DNA of 57,851 bases, from contig BFEA01000008.1 of assembly GCA_003427395.1 (NCBI GenBank), positions 5,204,672 through 5,262,522 on the forward strand, read 5' to 3'. Source of the stretch: Chara braunii (Eukaryota > Streptophyta > Charophyceae > Charales > Characeae). A program made the position numbers and the translations under genes. Positions 1 to 9,281 of the stretch are shown piece by piece. A model generated the notes under the pieces. It did not search any database. It was not told the DNA's origin and was given only the letters and a program-made list of their open reading frames with translations. Each line of letters begins with the position of its first letter. Within the stretch, counting starts at the first letter, position 1.

Positions 1-64
<64 letters not shown>
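1..64. repeat. (GA)n microsatellite
   Basis: The window opens inside an uninterrupted AG dinucleotide run. Similar runs recur at 361-404, 35932-35971, 38335-38421, 38745-38884, 41899-41943 and beside the second N gap at 45804-45819. Long Glu-Arg or Leu-Ser open frames across these runs are composition artefacts. Confidence 0.97.
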
Positions 65-69
<5 letters not shown>

Positions 70-356
70 AAGAGCAAAGAAGGGCTGCTGGCGGTGGTCG
101 TGGGTCGACGGGTGTGGAGGGGTTGGGTTTGGGGTATGGGGTTTCAATCGGGGTGCGTTCGGGTAGGACGGGGGGTTGGGGGGGAGGGGGGGGTGTTGAA
201 GACAAAGTGAGAAAAAGTGAGGCCATCGGACTCACCGGCTGTCGTTGTCGCCGATGCCTGAGACGAGTTCTCGATAGACGACAAGACAATCGTCGAACTC
301 CGATCTCGGAAGACATCGACGATGGCAACAGCCATCGTTTTATGTCCTTTCATCTG

Positions 357-408
<52 letters not shown>

Positions 409-962
409 ACGTCGAAACCGCACGCTTCAAAGGCTCGCGACATTCGAATGACGTCATCCGAGCGAACCACGTCACCCATCCGACGCCTGCGTCGCCAGAG
501 GACACGTGGGAAACGGCAACGTGCACGAAGACGTGCCACCCAACGCCGTCTTCTCGCCACGTGATGGCTGCACGAACGTGCTGTGAAGCTCGTTGCCCGA
601 AATGCCCATGTCGTTTCGGCCACAGAATAAAAAAAGGAAGAAAAAAAAAACAAAAAAAAATCCAACTAACAAAAGTGAAAACAACTGGAGAACAATAAAA
701 ATAAAATTCCTCGTTTTTTTTTCCACTTCTTTATTATTTTTTCGTTATTTTTGCTGGCGGCCGGGTCACTTCCATGTCCGGATGCAACAAAGCGGACAGA
801 CCGGCAGGCCGATGGGTTTCCCTCAGCACGTGGCCTACCGGGTCCCACATCTGAAAAAAAAACTGTGGGTGAGACTAGGTCATCCACGTCAAACCGGTCG
901 CGCGGCAAAAAATGGGTGATCGAGGCCCACCAGTCCTTTGACAGTTTTTAACCGGCGGGGGG
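65..962. other. Non-coding stretch with GA, poly-A/T and no supported gene
   Basis: The open frames here overlap the GA run at 361-404 and A/T homopolymers near 628-660 and 710-745. They show no protein family I recognise. Several ACGT-core motifs (CCACGTG-like) occur at 500-560, which may be chance in moderately GC-rich DNA. Confidence 0.6.
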
Positions 963-1128
963 ACCGGTGGTTTAAACCACGAGTACTTGGGCACTGTGCG
1001 CCACGCCGGCCGCACCTTTTTTGAAGCGGCACGGGCTGTCGATACGATTTATCGATGGCCCGCCGGTAGCGAAATTCTCGTAGCGTTAACGCTAAGGCGT
1101 CGCCCAAGTACTGGTGGTTTAACACCGG
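963..1128. mobile_element. Foldback (MITE-like) element
   Basis: The arm at 963-992 (core AGTACTTGGGC with ACCGGTGGTTTAAACCAC before it) is matched by its reverse complement at 1102-1128. The interior is about 110 bp with no coding potential. Such short inverted-repeat elements are typical non-autonomous DNA transposons, but no target duplication is evident. Confidence 0.5.
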
Positions 1129-1718
1129 GCATGCTCGTGCAAAGAAAGCTTCCCACCAGAATCTTTTCAATCGGTTGGGGGTGTGACCAACCCCAAAAGA
1201 GGGTGGGGTCGGCCATAGGCCCACTGGTTTCTACTTTTTGTTGCGGAGTTTGGTCGACGAAGTGCTCGTTTCGGAGTTGGATTGTGAGGACTCAAACTTG
1301 TGACGGCAGTAGGGGACAACGTGCAGCCTGTTTTCTAGGGTTTAGTTGATGTAGTGTTCGTTGGATTGTGACTACAACTTGTGATGGCAGTAGGGGACAA
1401 CGTGCAGCCTATGTGAATATTAGTTTTTTTATTATTTGTTGTCTTTTTTTTTTTTGTTTTTTTTTTCATTTTTTCGTCTTTCGAGTTCTCGGCCCTAAGA
1501 TTGAGGCAGGTATTTGAGCGTATGAAGAGGCTGGTTTCCTTTTGAGAGATGAGGGAGTTTTGAACCTGTGACGTAACCTTCTGTGAACTTCTAGAACTGA
1601 CTAGCTGATATTCAGGCCCTTCCGGCTAGCACTTAGTAAGCTTCTAGAACGACCTAGTCGATAGCTAGACCCTTTAGGCTAGTATATAACAGAAGTTACA
1701 ATAACTCTCCCTACCGAC

Positions 1719-1776
1719 TACTAAGACCCCTGATGAGGCTGGGCATTGGCGACCAGCCGAAACCGGTCGGGTCGTA
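1719..1776 (+). ncRNA. Hammerhead ribozyme, copy 1 (intact core)
   Basis: All invariant parts are readable. Stem I is GACCC (1725-1729) with GGGTC (1769-1773). The CUGAUGA core is at 1730-1736. Stem II is GGCTGG (1737-1742) with CCAGCC (1753-1758), closed by a 10-nt loop. GAA is at 1759-1761. Stem III is ACC (1762-1764) directly followed by GGT (1765-1767). The cleavage site is after C1768. Stem III is a self-complementary 6-mer with no loop, so it would pair better between two molecules. Short stems III of this kind are known from the dimeric hammerheads of Penelope-like elements. TAC/GTA can extend stem I past a three-base bulge. Confidence 0.9.
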
Positions 1777-1832
1777 CGCCTTACTGTACTTAACAGNACT
1801 TAACAGAAGTCACAGTAACTCTCCCTACCGAC

Positions 1833-1890
1833 TACTAAGACCCCTGATGAGGCTGGGCATTGGCGACCAGCCGAAACCGGTCGGGTCGTA
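1833..1890 (+). ncRNA. Hammerhead ribozyme, copy 2 (intact core)
   Basis: This is a second copy exactly 114 bp after the first, with identical core and stems. GACCC is at 1839-1843, CUGAUGA at 1844-1850, the cleavage site after C1882, and GGGTC at 1883-1887. Self-cleavage at both sites of a tandem transcript would release a 114-nt unit. Confidence 0.9.
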
Positions 1891-2029
1891 CGTCATACTG
1901 TACTTCATCTTTTATCTTACGAAAACGTGTCGCGTTCGGGTTTTTGACTTGACTTCTGGCTCTCTTCCTCTTCCTCCTTCTTGCGTTCTCACTTTTTTTT
2001 TCTTTTTTGTTCGTCTGTTCTAACTCTGC

Positions 2030-2284
2030 GTCGTGGTGCGCCTTGATCGCAGCGATGGTAACTACAAGACTCTCCACTCGAGGCTTCAACCCGCCACCGT
2101 AACTGTATCCATAGTTCGCGAAATTGTCGCTCGTAGCTGGTACGGTCACTAATGCATTACTCTGTGCAGGAACGATCGTCGTGCTGCTGCTTGGATTAAG
2201 ACGCCTATCAGGTAATGGACAAAAATGTGAGAAGTGACCTGGCTGCCCGCAATTGTAGCACGTGCGGATAATTGAAGATGACGG
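2030..2284 (-). pseudogene. ORF1 N-terminal part with zinc knuckle, on an inverted segment
   Basis: The minus strand reads a CCHC knuckle, CYNCGQPGHFSHFC (2219-2260; spacing C-x2-C-x4-H-x4-C). It is followed by a Ser/Thr/Pro-rich linker and the start of a helical region ending in HHDAELEQ at about 2022. A stop at 2285-2287 closes the frame upstream, so the copy is broken. Knuckle plus coiled coil is a nucleic-acid-binding ORF1 layout. The knuckle lies on the opposite strand from the coiled coil at 2460 because the segment 2022-2459 is inverted. Confidence 0.65.
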
Positions 2285-2374
2285 TTAGTTGGACGCCATG
2301 CTGCACTCTCAGAACACGACTCGAAGCCACACATACGTAGTACAACTTCTACGACGGTTACCCCGGGAAAGGAA

Positions 2375-2459
2375 GTTGTCGATATATCGACGAACAATCC
2401 ACGAGCTCAAAATGAGGACACACTGACTCGACCACTGAAACCGACGAAAATTCACTCGG
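2375..2459 (-). repeat. Inverted copy of the right pseudo-LTR end
   Basis: These 85 bp are the reverse complement of 7063-7147 with few differences (for example CGAACAATCCACGAG versus CTCGTGGATTGTTCG). This places the right edge of the local inversion at 2459/2460. Confidence 0.85.
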
Positions 2460-3512
2460 AAGGAGGAGGAGGAAGATAAGAAGAAGAAGGAACAGGAGGA
2501 TGAGCAAAGAAGGCAACGAGAGAAGAAAGATCGGGAAGAACTGCACTTGAAGATCAATGAGAACATCAGCGGAAAGTTAGATGTAGTCAAAGAGATATTG
2601 GAGGCTAAGGTTATGAAGGACAACGAGAAGGACGAGGTGGTGAAGCTCAGAAAGGAGATTGAGGAATTAAAGAGAAATCAGTTGAAGAAACAAGACATCT
2701 GTTCCACGTCCGAGTCTGAATTCGAGAGACATAAACGGGATATGGAGGAGGAATGGGCAAGGCCCGAGCGACGGTTCGTTGCTATGGAGGAAGAGATCCC
2801 CCGGTTAAAGAGGGTGAATGAAGACGCTCTGAATTCTGTCGAGACTTGGAATGCCGAAGCCCTGCGTCCCGGCAACAAGCGAGGGTGTGTGGCCGTCACG
2901 CCTACTCCTATCCGCGTCACTCGGACTCGAGTGCGGGTTACACCAGTTCGGAAATCACCTTTCGAAGACGACCACGCCCAAGATCGAAGAAAGGATCAAA
3001 AACATTAGATCGAACTGTTAAAAGAATAGCGGTTGCGCGAGATGAACGACAGACGTGAAGCGGAACAGGAGTTCGGGATAGTTAAGGAGAAGCTAGCGAG
3101 GTTGGAGGTTGAACAAGAAAAGGGAAAACAAACACCATTGGCATCGAACCTCAAGAATCGACTAGACAAGGTGGTTGGTGCTACTGCGAACAAGGGAAAA
3201 AAGCCAGTGACACCTGGTGACGTGGGTAAGGAAGCTAATGATCGAAATGCCTTCATTACCGCGAGCAGGAAGGCGATGAAGTCAAAGTTGAAAAAGGACG
3301 TGTTGCTTATCTGTGAGAAAGAAGGCGTGGATTACACGACATTGGAGAATACCAAAGAAGATATCATACAAAAACGTGTTGAGGCCGCATTCGGGAAGAT
3401 GAAGGAGGCTGCGAAAGGAAGTGGAGGCGTGGTCATTCATGATGTCTCCATAGACGAAGGGGTTGGGCAAAGGAGCAGTGCAGAGGACGCCAGTGATTCG
3501 GCAAATTCGTAG
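2460..3512 (+). pseudogene. ORF1 coiled-coil protein of the Penelope-like element
   Basis: The frame is open from 2460 without a start codon. It begins with a very Glu/Lys-rich helix (KEEEEDKKKKEQ), then a heptad-like region (EILEAKVMKDNEKDEVVKLRKEI) rich in charged residues, to 3008. A frame change follows, and 3033-3512 continues with a Lys-rich segment, a domain containing LKKDVLLICEKEGVDYTTLE, and an acidic Ser-rich tail ending at 3512. I see no catalytic motif. A coiled-coil ORF1 probably mediates RNP assembly, but this is inferred. In-frame continuity with the inverted knuckle segment suggests both belonged to one ORF1. Confidence 0.6.
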
Positions 3513-3683
3513 GCCTACTCCCGAACGCGGCGTCTATCTAGAGGATCCTTAGATCCTGTTGTAGAGTCTGTGCGTTATCGTGTGAGTGTTTACGATGTCG
3601 TCAATTAAATTCTTTAATGTGCATGCTGGTTCTCACGCTTATTGTTAGGTTAGATCCCATGGGGAATCAAGCTGTGCAGTTTT

Positions 3684-4304
3684 TTGTCTGAATTGGTCAC
3701 GATGAATTTCGATTTCGACTCCTTGAAAGGAGCGGTTGTTTATGTGTTAATCTCACCATGGTGTCGACATCTTTATGTAGGCAGCACATCACGTGATCTT
3801 CACACAAGATGGAGAGAGTATGTTTATCGAGCCTGTAGTACGAAATTGATTGAGAAGGGTAGTCGTAATGAGAGACTGTACCGTTGGTTCCGAAGATGTG
3901 GACCGCACAATTATGTTGCGGTTCCTTTGGTTTGTTGTTCGAAGGAGAAACGTTTGATTTGTGAGCAATATTTTATTAGACTGTTTTCGTCGGCACTTAA
4001 TAGACATAAACGAAGACGATCTAAGAAAAGCCGACCAGGTTTGAGGGAAAGGCTAAGGTGGGCAAAAGACAGGAGGTGCGTAGTACCAACGGGATTACCG
4101 GTGACAAGCTCACTTCTCACCTTCCATTCAAATATAGGTAATGCTTCATGTAGTTTACTGTCTATATTAGAATACTGTAGACCACACTCTCTTCATCATT
4201 GTGTTGTTGTATGTCACGGTGGGAATACGTTTGTTGACAATTGGAAGCTGCTTAGACGTTTGTACGGAGGATCCATTGTTTGTTGTGCTTTGGGTCAGAG
4301 CTAA
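3684..4304 (+). pseudogene. ORF2 part 1: GIY-YIG endonuclease
   Basis: The GIY-YIG fold is recognisable. VYVLI stands for the GIY strand, LYVGSTSR for the YIG strand, an Arg lies in the following helix (TRWREY), the catalytic Glu is in LICEQYFIRLF, and an Asn is at SALN. A basic stretch, HKRRRSKKSRPGLRERLRW, follows. The domain nicks target DNA to prime reverse transcription. It precedes the RT, which is the diagnostic permuted order. No ATG is obvious at the 5' end (the reading begins at a non-ATG codon), so the true start is uncertain. The frame stops at 4304. Confidence 0.8.
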
Positions 4305-4463
4305 CCGTCGACATGTAGAACGTTGTATTCATGGACATTCGATTCTTTGGTTTTGTCATTTACGGCGATTGGAACTTTTCACGAAAGAAGGTCTAGAAGT
4401 CGCTTAAGGGTTATGTTGTCTCGGGTCATTTCGTTTAAATTTGGGGTGCACATTCAACAGTGA

Positions 4464-4979
4464 TTGGTTGTGAAGATTGTGTATGATGAGAGAATCTGGA
4501 AAGCACGTGTGAGGAAGCTCTATTCGAAATTAGTCCACTGTTTGGACATCCCACTTGTGTGGAAGGAAGTGATCGTGAGAAGAATGAGGGTTGTGTGGTG
4601 TAGAAACCGAACTGTTGGAGACATTTTGCATAACTTTCGACGGTTTGCTAAGATTGAGGATCCTGAGTGTTGTTGCCAGCATATGCCTGACGACCTCCAG
4701 AGGCAAAGGGGACACGTGGCTGTGCGGCTGTCATCTATCCAGGGGATACCGGATTGGGCGAAGAACAACAAGAACATACTTAGACCGTCTCGTATTCACT
4801 CAGTGGCGTCATTAAAAAAGCAGATTTTGGAAGCGTTTGATTTTTTTTCCTCATTACCTCATCTGAACTCGAACCTCCCCATTCTTTCGGAGTTGAAGTC
4901 TTGTTTCAATAAGACTAGACTGGTTCACATAGGGAATGAAGAATGCTGTGTAGATAATGTCAGTATCATTTCTACTTGA
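4464..4979 (+). pseudogene. ORF2 part 2: linker between endonuclease and RT
   Basis: An open frame of about 170 residues lies between the GIY-YIG and RT parts, with Cys and His residues near CCCQHMPDD. It ends at a stop at 4977-4979, directly before the next part. I recognise no named domain. Its position fits the segment before RT motif 1 in this element group. Confidence 0.5.
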
Positions 4980-5525
4980 TTGAAAGGGTTTGTGTGTTGC
5001 CCTCTGGACCATAATATGGGGGAAACCTTTGTCTGTTGCCCAGTGATGTATCACGAGGGGGAGGGGAAGATGTTTTTGAACAATTCGGCTTTTATAGACT
5101 GTCAGCGTGATGACCGTGCGGTGTTGGAGGTGATGCGACAAACTTATGAGACACGGGGAGTGGGAAGCGTTGGGAAATGGCGTAGTGATGGTTGCCTTGG
5201 AAGAGCCTATTGTATCCCCAAACAGAAGGATACCGATAGGTGGCGACCCATGTGCCCCTCCTTTGCTGAGTGTTGCGCTTATGGAGGTAAGCGGACTTCT
5301 CGGGCGGTTAACAGTATGTTGTGGAGTCTACCGGCAAAATCCAATTTGAACCTGCGATGTACCAAGGATTTGGTGAGGGAAGTAGTGGGGATGAACAGGA
5401 AGTTGAAGAAGGGCGAACAGTTGGTTGGGGTTTCTTTCGACATAAAAGAAATGTTTTCAAACCTTCCTCATAATTCAATTCTGAATGCATTGGAATGGGT
5501 TATTGATTTTTGGATGAGTCAGTAG
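4980..5525 (+). pseudogene. ORF2 part 3: reverse transcriptase fingers and palm start
   Basis: The frame continues after the stop at 4979. It shows GRAYCIPKQKDTDRWRPM (RT motif 1-2 region) and VGVSFDIKEMFSNLPH, which contains the first catalytic Asp (motif A, SFDIKEMF). It stops at 5525. The segment up to 5683 contains several stops and a frame change. Confidence 0.8.
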
Positions 5526-5635
5526 TTCACTGCCGTCGTTGTAAAAAGCAGAGGTAGGGAGGCGAAGCTTGTAAACAGAACGAGAGAGGAGGGCTGGTTG
5601 TATTTTTTATTTCCTTTGATTTTATAAGTTGTACG

Positions 5636-6290
5636 ATTTGAATTGGAGAACACGTATTTGATTGCTGGATTGCTGCTGGACGGATGTTGCACCAAACGAT
5701 GGGTATCCCCATGGGCAAATCCTCCAACCCTGCGTTGGCATGCTTACTGTGTGCGTACAATGAATTTCTGTTCATTTCATCTTTGGGAGCTGACCAAGCG
5801 CTGTTTGGAGGATTCAGGCTGGTCGATGATGTTTCGGTTTTTGCGGTTTATAAGGCACGAGATGTGAAATCCATCGAGCGAGCTACGAATATCCTGTCCG
5901 AATTTCAAAGGTGTTACGATGACAACTTGGTTCTCGAGAAGACCAATGTCGAAAGTTATTGGGATTATTTGGGCTGTGTATTGAAAATTCTTGAAGGGAC
6001 GTCTGACTTGGCTTGCATGCCCTGCCATAAAAACCAGCGGGGTCCGGTCAATGGGAAGTTAACATATCAAAGTATTTAAGATTATTGTTCCTACTTCGGA
6101 AGACAGCAGAAAATTGCGGTCGTTGTCTCGTTCCTACATCGCGCTAAGAGGTTTGCGACAATTCCAGGAACTGAGCTCCCCTTCCTTTTTTCATTGAAGA
6201 CTGAGTTGTGGCGACGTTCATATCCAGATGAAGTTTTTGATAATGCTATATTCAACTTTTCACGAAAATTCGAGGGATATGGGACCATTG
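5636..6290 (+). pseudogene. ORF2 part 4: reverse transcriptase palm and thumb
   Basis: Motif B is QTMGIPMGKSSNPALACL. Motif C is FRLVDDVSVF, with the two catalytic Asp. A palm/thumb continuation (YWDYLGCVLKIL) runs to a stop at 6079, then a thumb-like stretch continues to 6290 after a frameshift in a T run near 6190. G-x-PMG and VDD agree with Penelope-type RTs, which are related to telomerase RT. The catalytic residues survive although the frame does not. Confidence 0.8.
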
Positions 6291-6390
6291 GGTTTCAGTT
6301 CTGACAAAATGGGGGACTTGCACGAAGAGGACGCATTGATATGGTTTGCAGTAGGTCCTAGGTCTGCATCTTACGTATGGTGGTCCATAT

Positions 6391-7147
6391 TCTACTTTTT
6401 GTTGCGGAGTTTGGTCGATGAAGTGTTCGTTTTGGATTTGGATTGCGAGGACTCGAACTTGCGACGGTAATAGGGGCAACGTGCAACCTATTTTTTGGGG
6501 TTTAGTTGATGTAGTGTTCATTGGATTGTGACCAGAACTTGTGACAGCAGTAGCTATGTGAATATTAGTTTTTTTATTATTTGTTGTTTTTGTTTTTTTC
6601 ATTTTTTTCATTTTTTCGTTTTTCGAGTTCTCGGCTCGAAGATTGAGGCACTGCCAGGTATTTGAGCGTATGAAGTGGCTGGTTTCCTTTTGAGAGATGA
6701 GGGAGTTTTAAACTTGTGACGTAACCTTATGTGAACTTCTAGAATCGACTAGTTGATATTCAAGCCCTTCCGGCTAATACTTAGTAAGCTTCTAGAACGA
6801 CCTAGTCGATAGCTAGACCCTTTAGGCTAGTATATAACAGAAGTCACAGTAACTCTTCCTACCGACTACTAAGACCCGTGATGAGGCTAGGCATTGGCGA
6901 CCAGCCGAAACCGGTCGGGTCGTACGCCATATTGTACTTCATCTTTTATCTTAGGAAAACGTGTCGCGTTCAGGTTTTTAACTTGACTTCTGACTCTCTT
7001 CTTCTTCATCCTTCTTGCGTTCTCTCTTTTTCTTTCTTTTTTGTTTGTCTTGTCGGTTGTATCCGAGTGAATTCTCATCGGTTTCGGTGGTCGTGTCAGT
7101 GTGTCCTCATTTTGAACTCGTGGATTGTTCGTCGATATACCGACAAC
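6391..7147 (+). repeat. Right pseudo-LTR of the Penelope-like element
   Basis: Direct repeat of 1229-2022 with many point differences, followed by the 85 bp that occur inverted at 2375-2459. The junction at 7061-7063 shows the original, uninverted order. Similarity ends at about 7147. Confidence 0.85.
6867..6924 (+). pseudogene. Hammerhead ribozyme, copy 3 (core mutated)
   Basis: Same layout as copies 1 and 2, with stem I GACCC (6873-6877) and the cleavage site after C6916. Position 3 of the core is G (6878) instead of C, giving GUGAUGA, and stem II carries an A at 6889 that breaks a G-C pair. C3 normally pairs with G8 in the catalytic core and G8 is unchanged, so cleavage should be strongly reduced or lost. 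Confidence 0.85.
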
Positions 7148-7748
7148 AACAACCACTGGATATAAGATTTTCAGTATTTTACTTGTCGTTGTGCAATTAT
7201 CTCATTGGGTGGAGCCCTCCTTCAATCACGGAGTATGTGGAGGGTGTCAGGATCACTCCTGACAGAAGTCGAGTTTATTCCAGAAAAAATGTGGCAGTTA
7301 CTTGTTCACTGTTGTTGCAACCGCCACCATCAAATCATCTGTGATCTGATGCCTGGGAACCACTCTGCCGTGATTTCCGGTGGCAGGTCTCTGTTTTTTG
7401 TTTTTTTTTGCCTTTCTCATGTTTTCTCAGCCCAGAAATTCGTAATGAACCTGTCATCCCGTTGCCACCCAGTGTCACAGTGGATAGGCCACACCCCTAT
7501 CCGACTGCTAATGGGACCATGCTCCAGGACGGAGGTTGACCCAGGTTGGTACCACAAAATTGCACTTTTAACCATCTACCGGAATGCACAAATTATGGAC
7601 ATACCCAGGCAAATTGTGGGCATGAACTCAACCCCTCCAGTGGGACATGCCCACGTGTGTGCACTTACCGGTAGCTACTACGTTCCCACACCACAAAAAG
7701 ACCATGAAACGATGAGTTTTGTAAAATAAGTGCAGCTGTGGGTAGAGC
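7148..7748. other. No supported gene
   Basis: Open frames of 109 and 174 residues overlap each other, start in or near the Penelope-like repeat end and show no recognisable domain. I see no inverted repeats or RNA signals here. Confidence 0.5.
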
Positions 7749-7854
7749 ACCGGGGCTAGGTCCCACTTGCACGAATTAAGAGATACTGACCCTAGATAGC
7801 AAAGATCAATGACCGAAATCTCCTAATTTGCGCAAGTGGGACCTTGCCCCCGGT
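7749..7854. mobile_element. Foldback MITE-like element, 106 bp
   Basis: ACCGGGGCTAGGTCCCACTT at the left is complementary, with few mismatches, to the right arm ending at 7854 (GCAAGTGGGACCTTGCCCCC). The arms extend inward through ACGAATTA and TAATTTGC to AGAGAT/ATCTC. The whole unit folds into one hairpin. Confidence 0.65.
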
Positions 7855-8120
7855 TGGACATGCGCATTGTGGCTCGAGGTTCTGCGACCTCGTGCATGGA
7901 CACCAACGGGTGTTGACCGATGCACCGGACGCACGACTGTTCACTCCAATCCCTTGGGGGTATGTGTATAGTAAGGATTACAGACATTGCCTGCACCACC
8001 AAGGGATTTAGTCCAGGATTGTTGTATGTGGGGTCTTGGCTATGTGGAGGTTGCCTGAGGACGTTGGCCATAGATTGCTCTGATGATCTTAGCACATACA
8101 GTAGAGCACTGTTGTTACAT

Positions 8121-8470
8121 AATGATGAACACGGGTTGGAGTCTGGCTTGGGACTTTGGTGGGGGGTTCTAGCACAGATAAGGCCTATCATACACAGAAC
8201 TGTACAACTCTCACACTACATAATGACTGTCTCTTATACACATCTAGATGTGTATAAGAGACAGACATAATGATGAACACGGGTTGGAGTCTGGCTTGGG
8301 ACTTTGGTGGGGGGTTCTAGCACAGATAAGGCCTATCATACACAGAACTGTACNACTCTCACACTACATAATGATGAACACGGGTTGGAGTCTGGCTTGG
8401 GACTTTGGTGGGGGGTTTTGGCACAGATAAGGCCTATCATACACAGAACTGTACGACTCTCACACTACAT
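8121..8470. repeat. 101-bp tandem repeat, three copies, interrupted by an adapter
   Basis: Copies start at 8121, 8269 and 8370, each beginning AATGATGAACACGGGTTGG and ending CACTACAT. They are nearly identical, with one N at 8354. The first and second are separated by the adapter at 8227-8264, so the copy number is probably an assembly product. Confidence 0.9.
8227..8264. other. Nextera mate-pair junction adapter left in the assembly (artefact)
   Basis: CTGTCTCTTATACACATCT (8227-8245) is followed directly by its reverse complement AGATGTGTATAAGAGACAG (8246-8264). This is the Tn5 transposase mosaic end in the head-to-head form made when tagmented fragments are circularised. It is not genomic sequence. 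Translated, it gives the SYTHLDVYKRQ and MCIRDR peptides familiar as database contaminants. Confidence 0.98.
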
Positions 8471-8784
8471 AGCACACACACACACAGCCTTTGACACATA
8501 CACACGGCCAACAGGCATACACATAGCCTACGGACACATAAAAAGCTGGTACAAGTGTGATACTAATTAGGCAGGGTCTAGACCTGAAGCAGGATTGTGG
8601 GGGGTTAGCGTAGGGCAGCATGGCTATGTTCCTATCAAGGATGGATAAAACCGTCGAGTTAGTACAATCGTAATAACTAATTAGGCAGGATCTATGGACG
8701 ATGCCTTAGCAGGACTTGGGGGTTGGATAGGGCCGCACATAGTGGTGGCCCTAGACATAGATAGAACTCAGCTGTCAACTCTAA
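8471..8784. repeat. CA-rich and diverged short repeats
   Basis: After a short (CA)n stretch, ACTAATTAGGCAGG occurs twice (about 8563 and 8676) with similar following sequence, a diverged tandem duplication of about 113 bp. No coding signal is present. Confidence 0.5.
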
Positions 8785-8900
8785 CTACCTTCTTCCCCTG
8801 AATACAACGTACGGTCATTACATAGCTGCTGTATTTGGGGCATCTTTTAGTCTACATACAGCTATTATGACCGTCCGTTGTATTCGGCGAAAGAAGGTAG
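8785..8900. mobile_element. MITE family M, copy 1
   Basis: Terminal arms CTACCTTCTTCCCCTGAATA and its near complement ending GAAGGTAG at 8900 fold into a long hairpin. The inner arm includes CGGTCATTA and CTGTATTTGGGGC. Two further copies lie at 42886-43061 and 44639-44747. The family has no coding capacity. Confidence 0.75.
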
Positions 8901-9281
8901 CACACACAGCCTACGGGCACAACACACAACCTACGGGCACAATACACAGCCTACGCATATGCATATACAGCCTATGGCCACTTGAACGGGGGGAGTGAGG
9001 TACTGCCCGCTGCAAAGGCAGTCCCGTAAAGCAGTGTGAATGGCGAAGCCCTGCCTCACTGTCGAATGAGTCCCGAGTGGGCAACTCTAGTTTGGAGGGA
9101 AGCCATCACTTCATTGATTCTTGTAAGGTGCGCTAAGGAGTGGGGTGGACGACATGAGAGAGAAGGAAGAGTGATGGGGATGTGGCTGTGGGAAAGAGGT
9201 TGTGCGGGGGCGATGATGCATACGTAGTTGTGACGGGGACAAATTGTTGTGAGGGGAAACTACGTGGAAGTCATAAAAAAT
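8901..9281. other. Non-coding, CCTACGGGCACA short repeats
   Basis: GCCTACGGGCACAA-type units recur three to four times at 8908-8980. The remainder contains a 63-codon frame without recognisable features. Confidence 0.45.

Larger units (their letters stand above)
1229..2022 (+). repeat. Left pseudo-LTR of the Penelope-like element
   Basis: The segment starting TCTACTTTTTGTTGCGGAG matches 6391 onward and continues through a T-rich stretch, the hammerhead region and the stretch ending near 2022. Compared with the right copy it contains an extra tandem unit of 114 bp, so it holds two hammerheads instead of one. The missing end of this repeat is found inverted at 2375-2459. An ambiguous base lies at 1797, between the tandem units. 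Confidence 0.85.
1229..7147 (+). mobile_element. Penelope-like retroelement, Chlamys/Naiad type, decayed
   Basis: A 5.9-kb element bounded by direct repeats (1229-2022 and 6391-7147). In order it carries hammerhead ribozymes in the left repeat, an ORF1 with zinc knuckle and coiled coil (partly inverted), an ORF2 with an N-terminal GIY-YIG endonuclease followed by reverse transcriptase, and a right repeat with a third hammerhead. Classical Penelope elements place GIY-YIG after the RT. The reverse order seen here defines the Chlamys/Naiad group described from green algae, protists and invertebrates. Pseudo-LTRs with hammerheads are also a known Penelope trait. Stops and frameshifts split ORF2 into at least four pieces, so the copy is dead. 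The outer ends are set by loss of repeat similarity and are accurate to about 10 bp. Confidence 0.85.

Noticed and set aside
322-564. Glu-Arg and Leu-Ser repeat proteins at GA/CT microsatellites (also 35.8, 38.3, 38.7 and 41.9 kb)
   Set aside because: Dinucleotide repeats are open in several frames on both strands; there is no domain or start context.
3684-6290. LINE or group II intron as the source of the RT
   Set aside because: GIY-YIG, pseudo-LTRs with hammerheads and GIPMG/VDD motifs fit Penelope-like elements; there is no APE or RLE endonuclease and no intron domain V.
7920-8430. Open frames of 116 and 60 residues around 8250
   Set aside because: They read through the sequencing adapter; VSYTHLDVYKRQ and MCIRDR are its translation.
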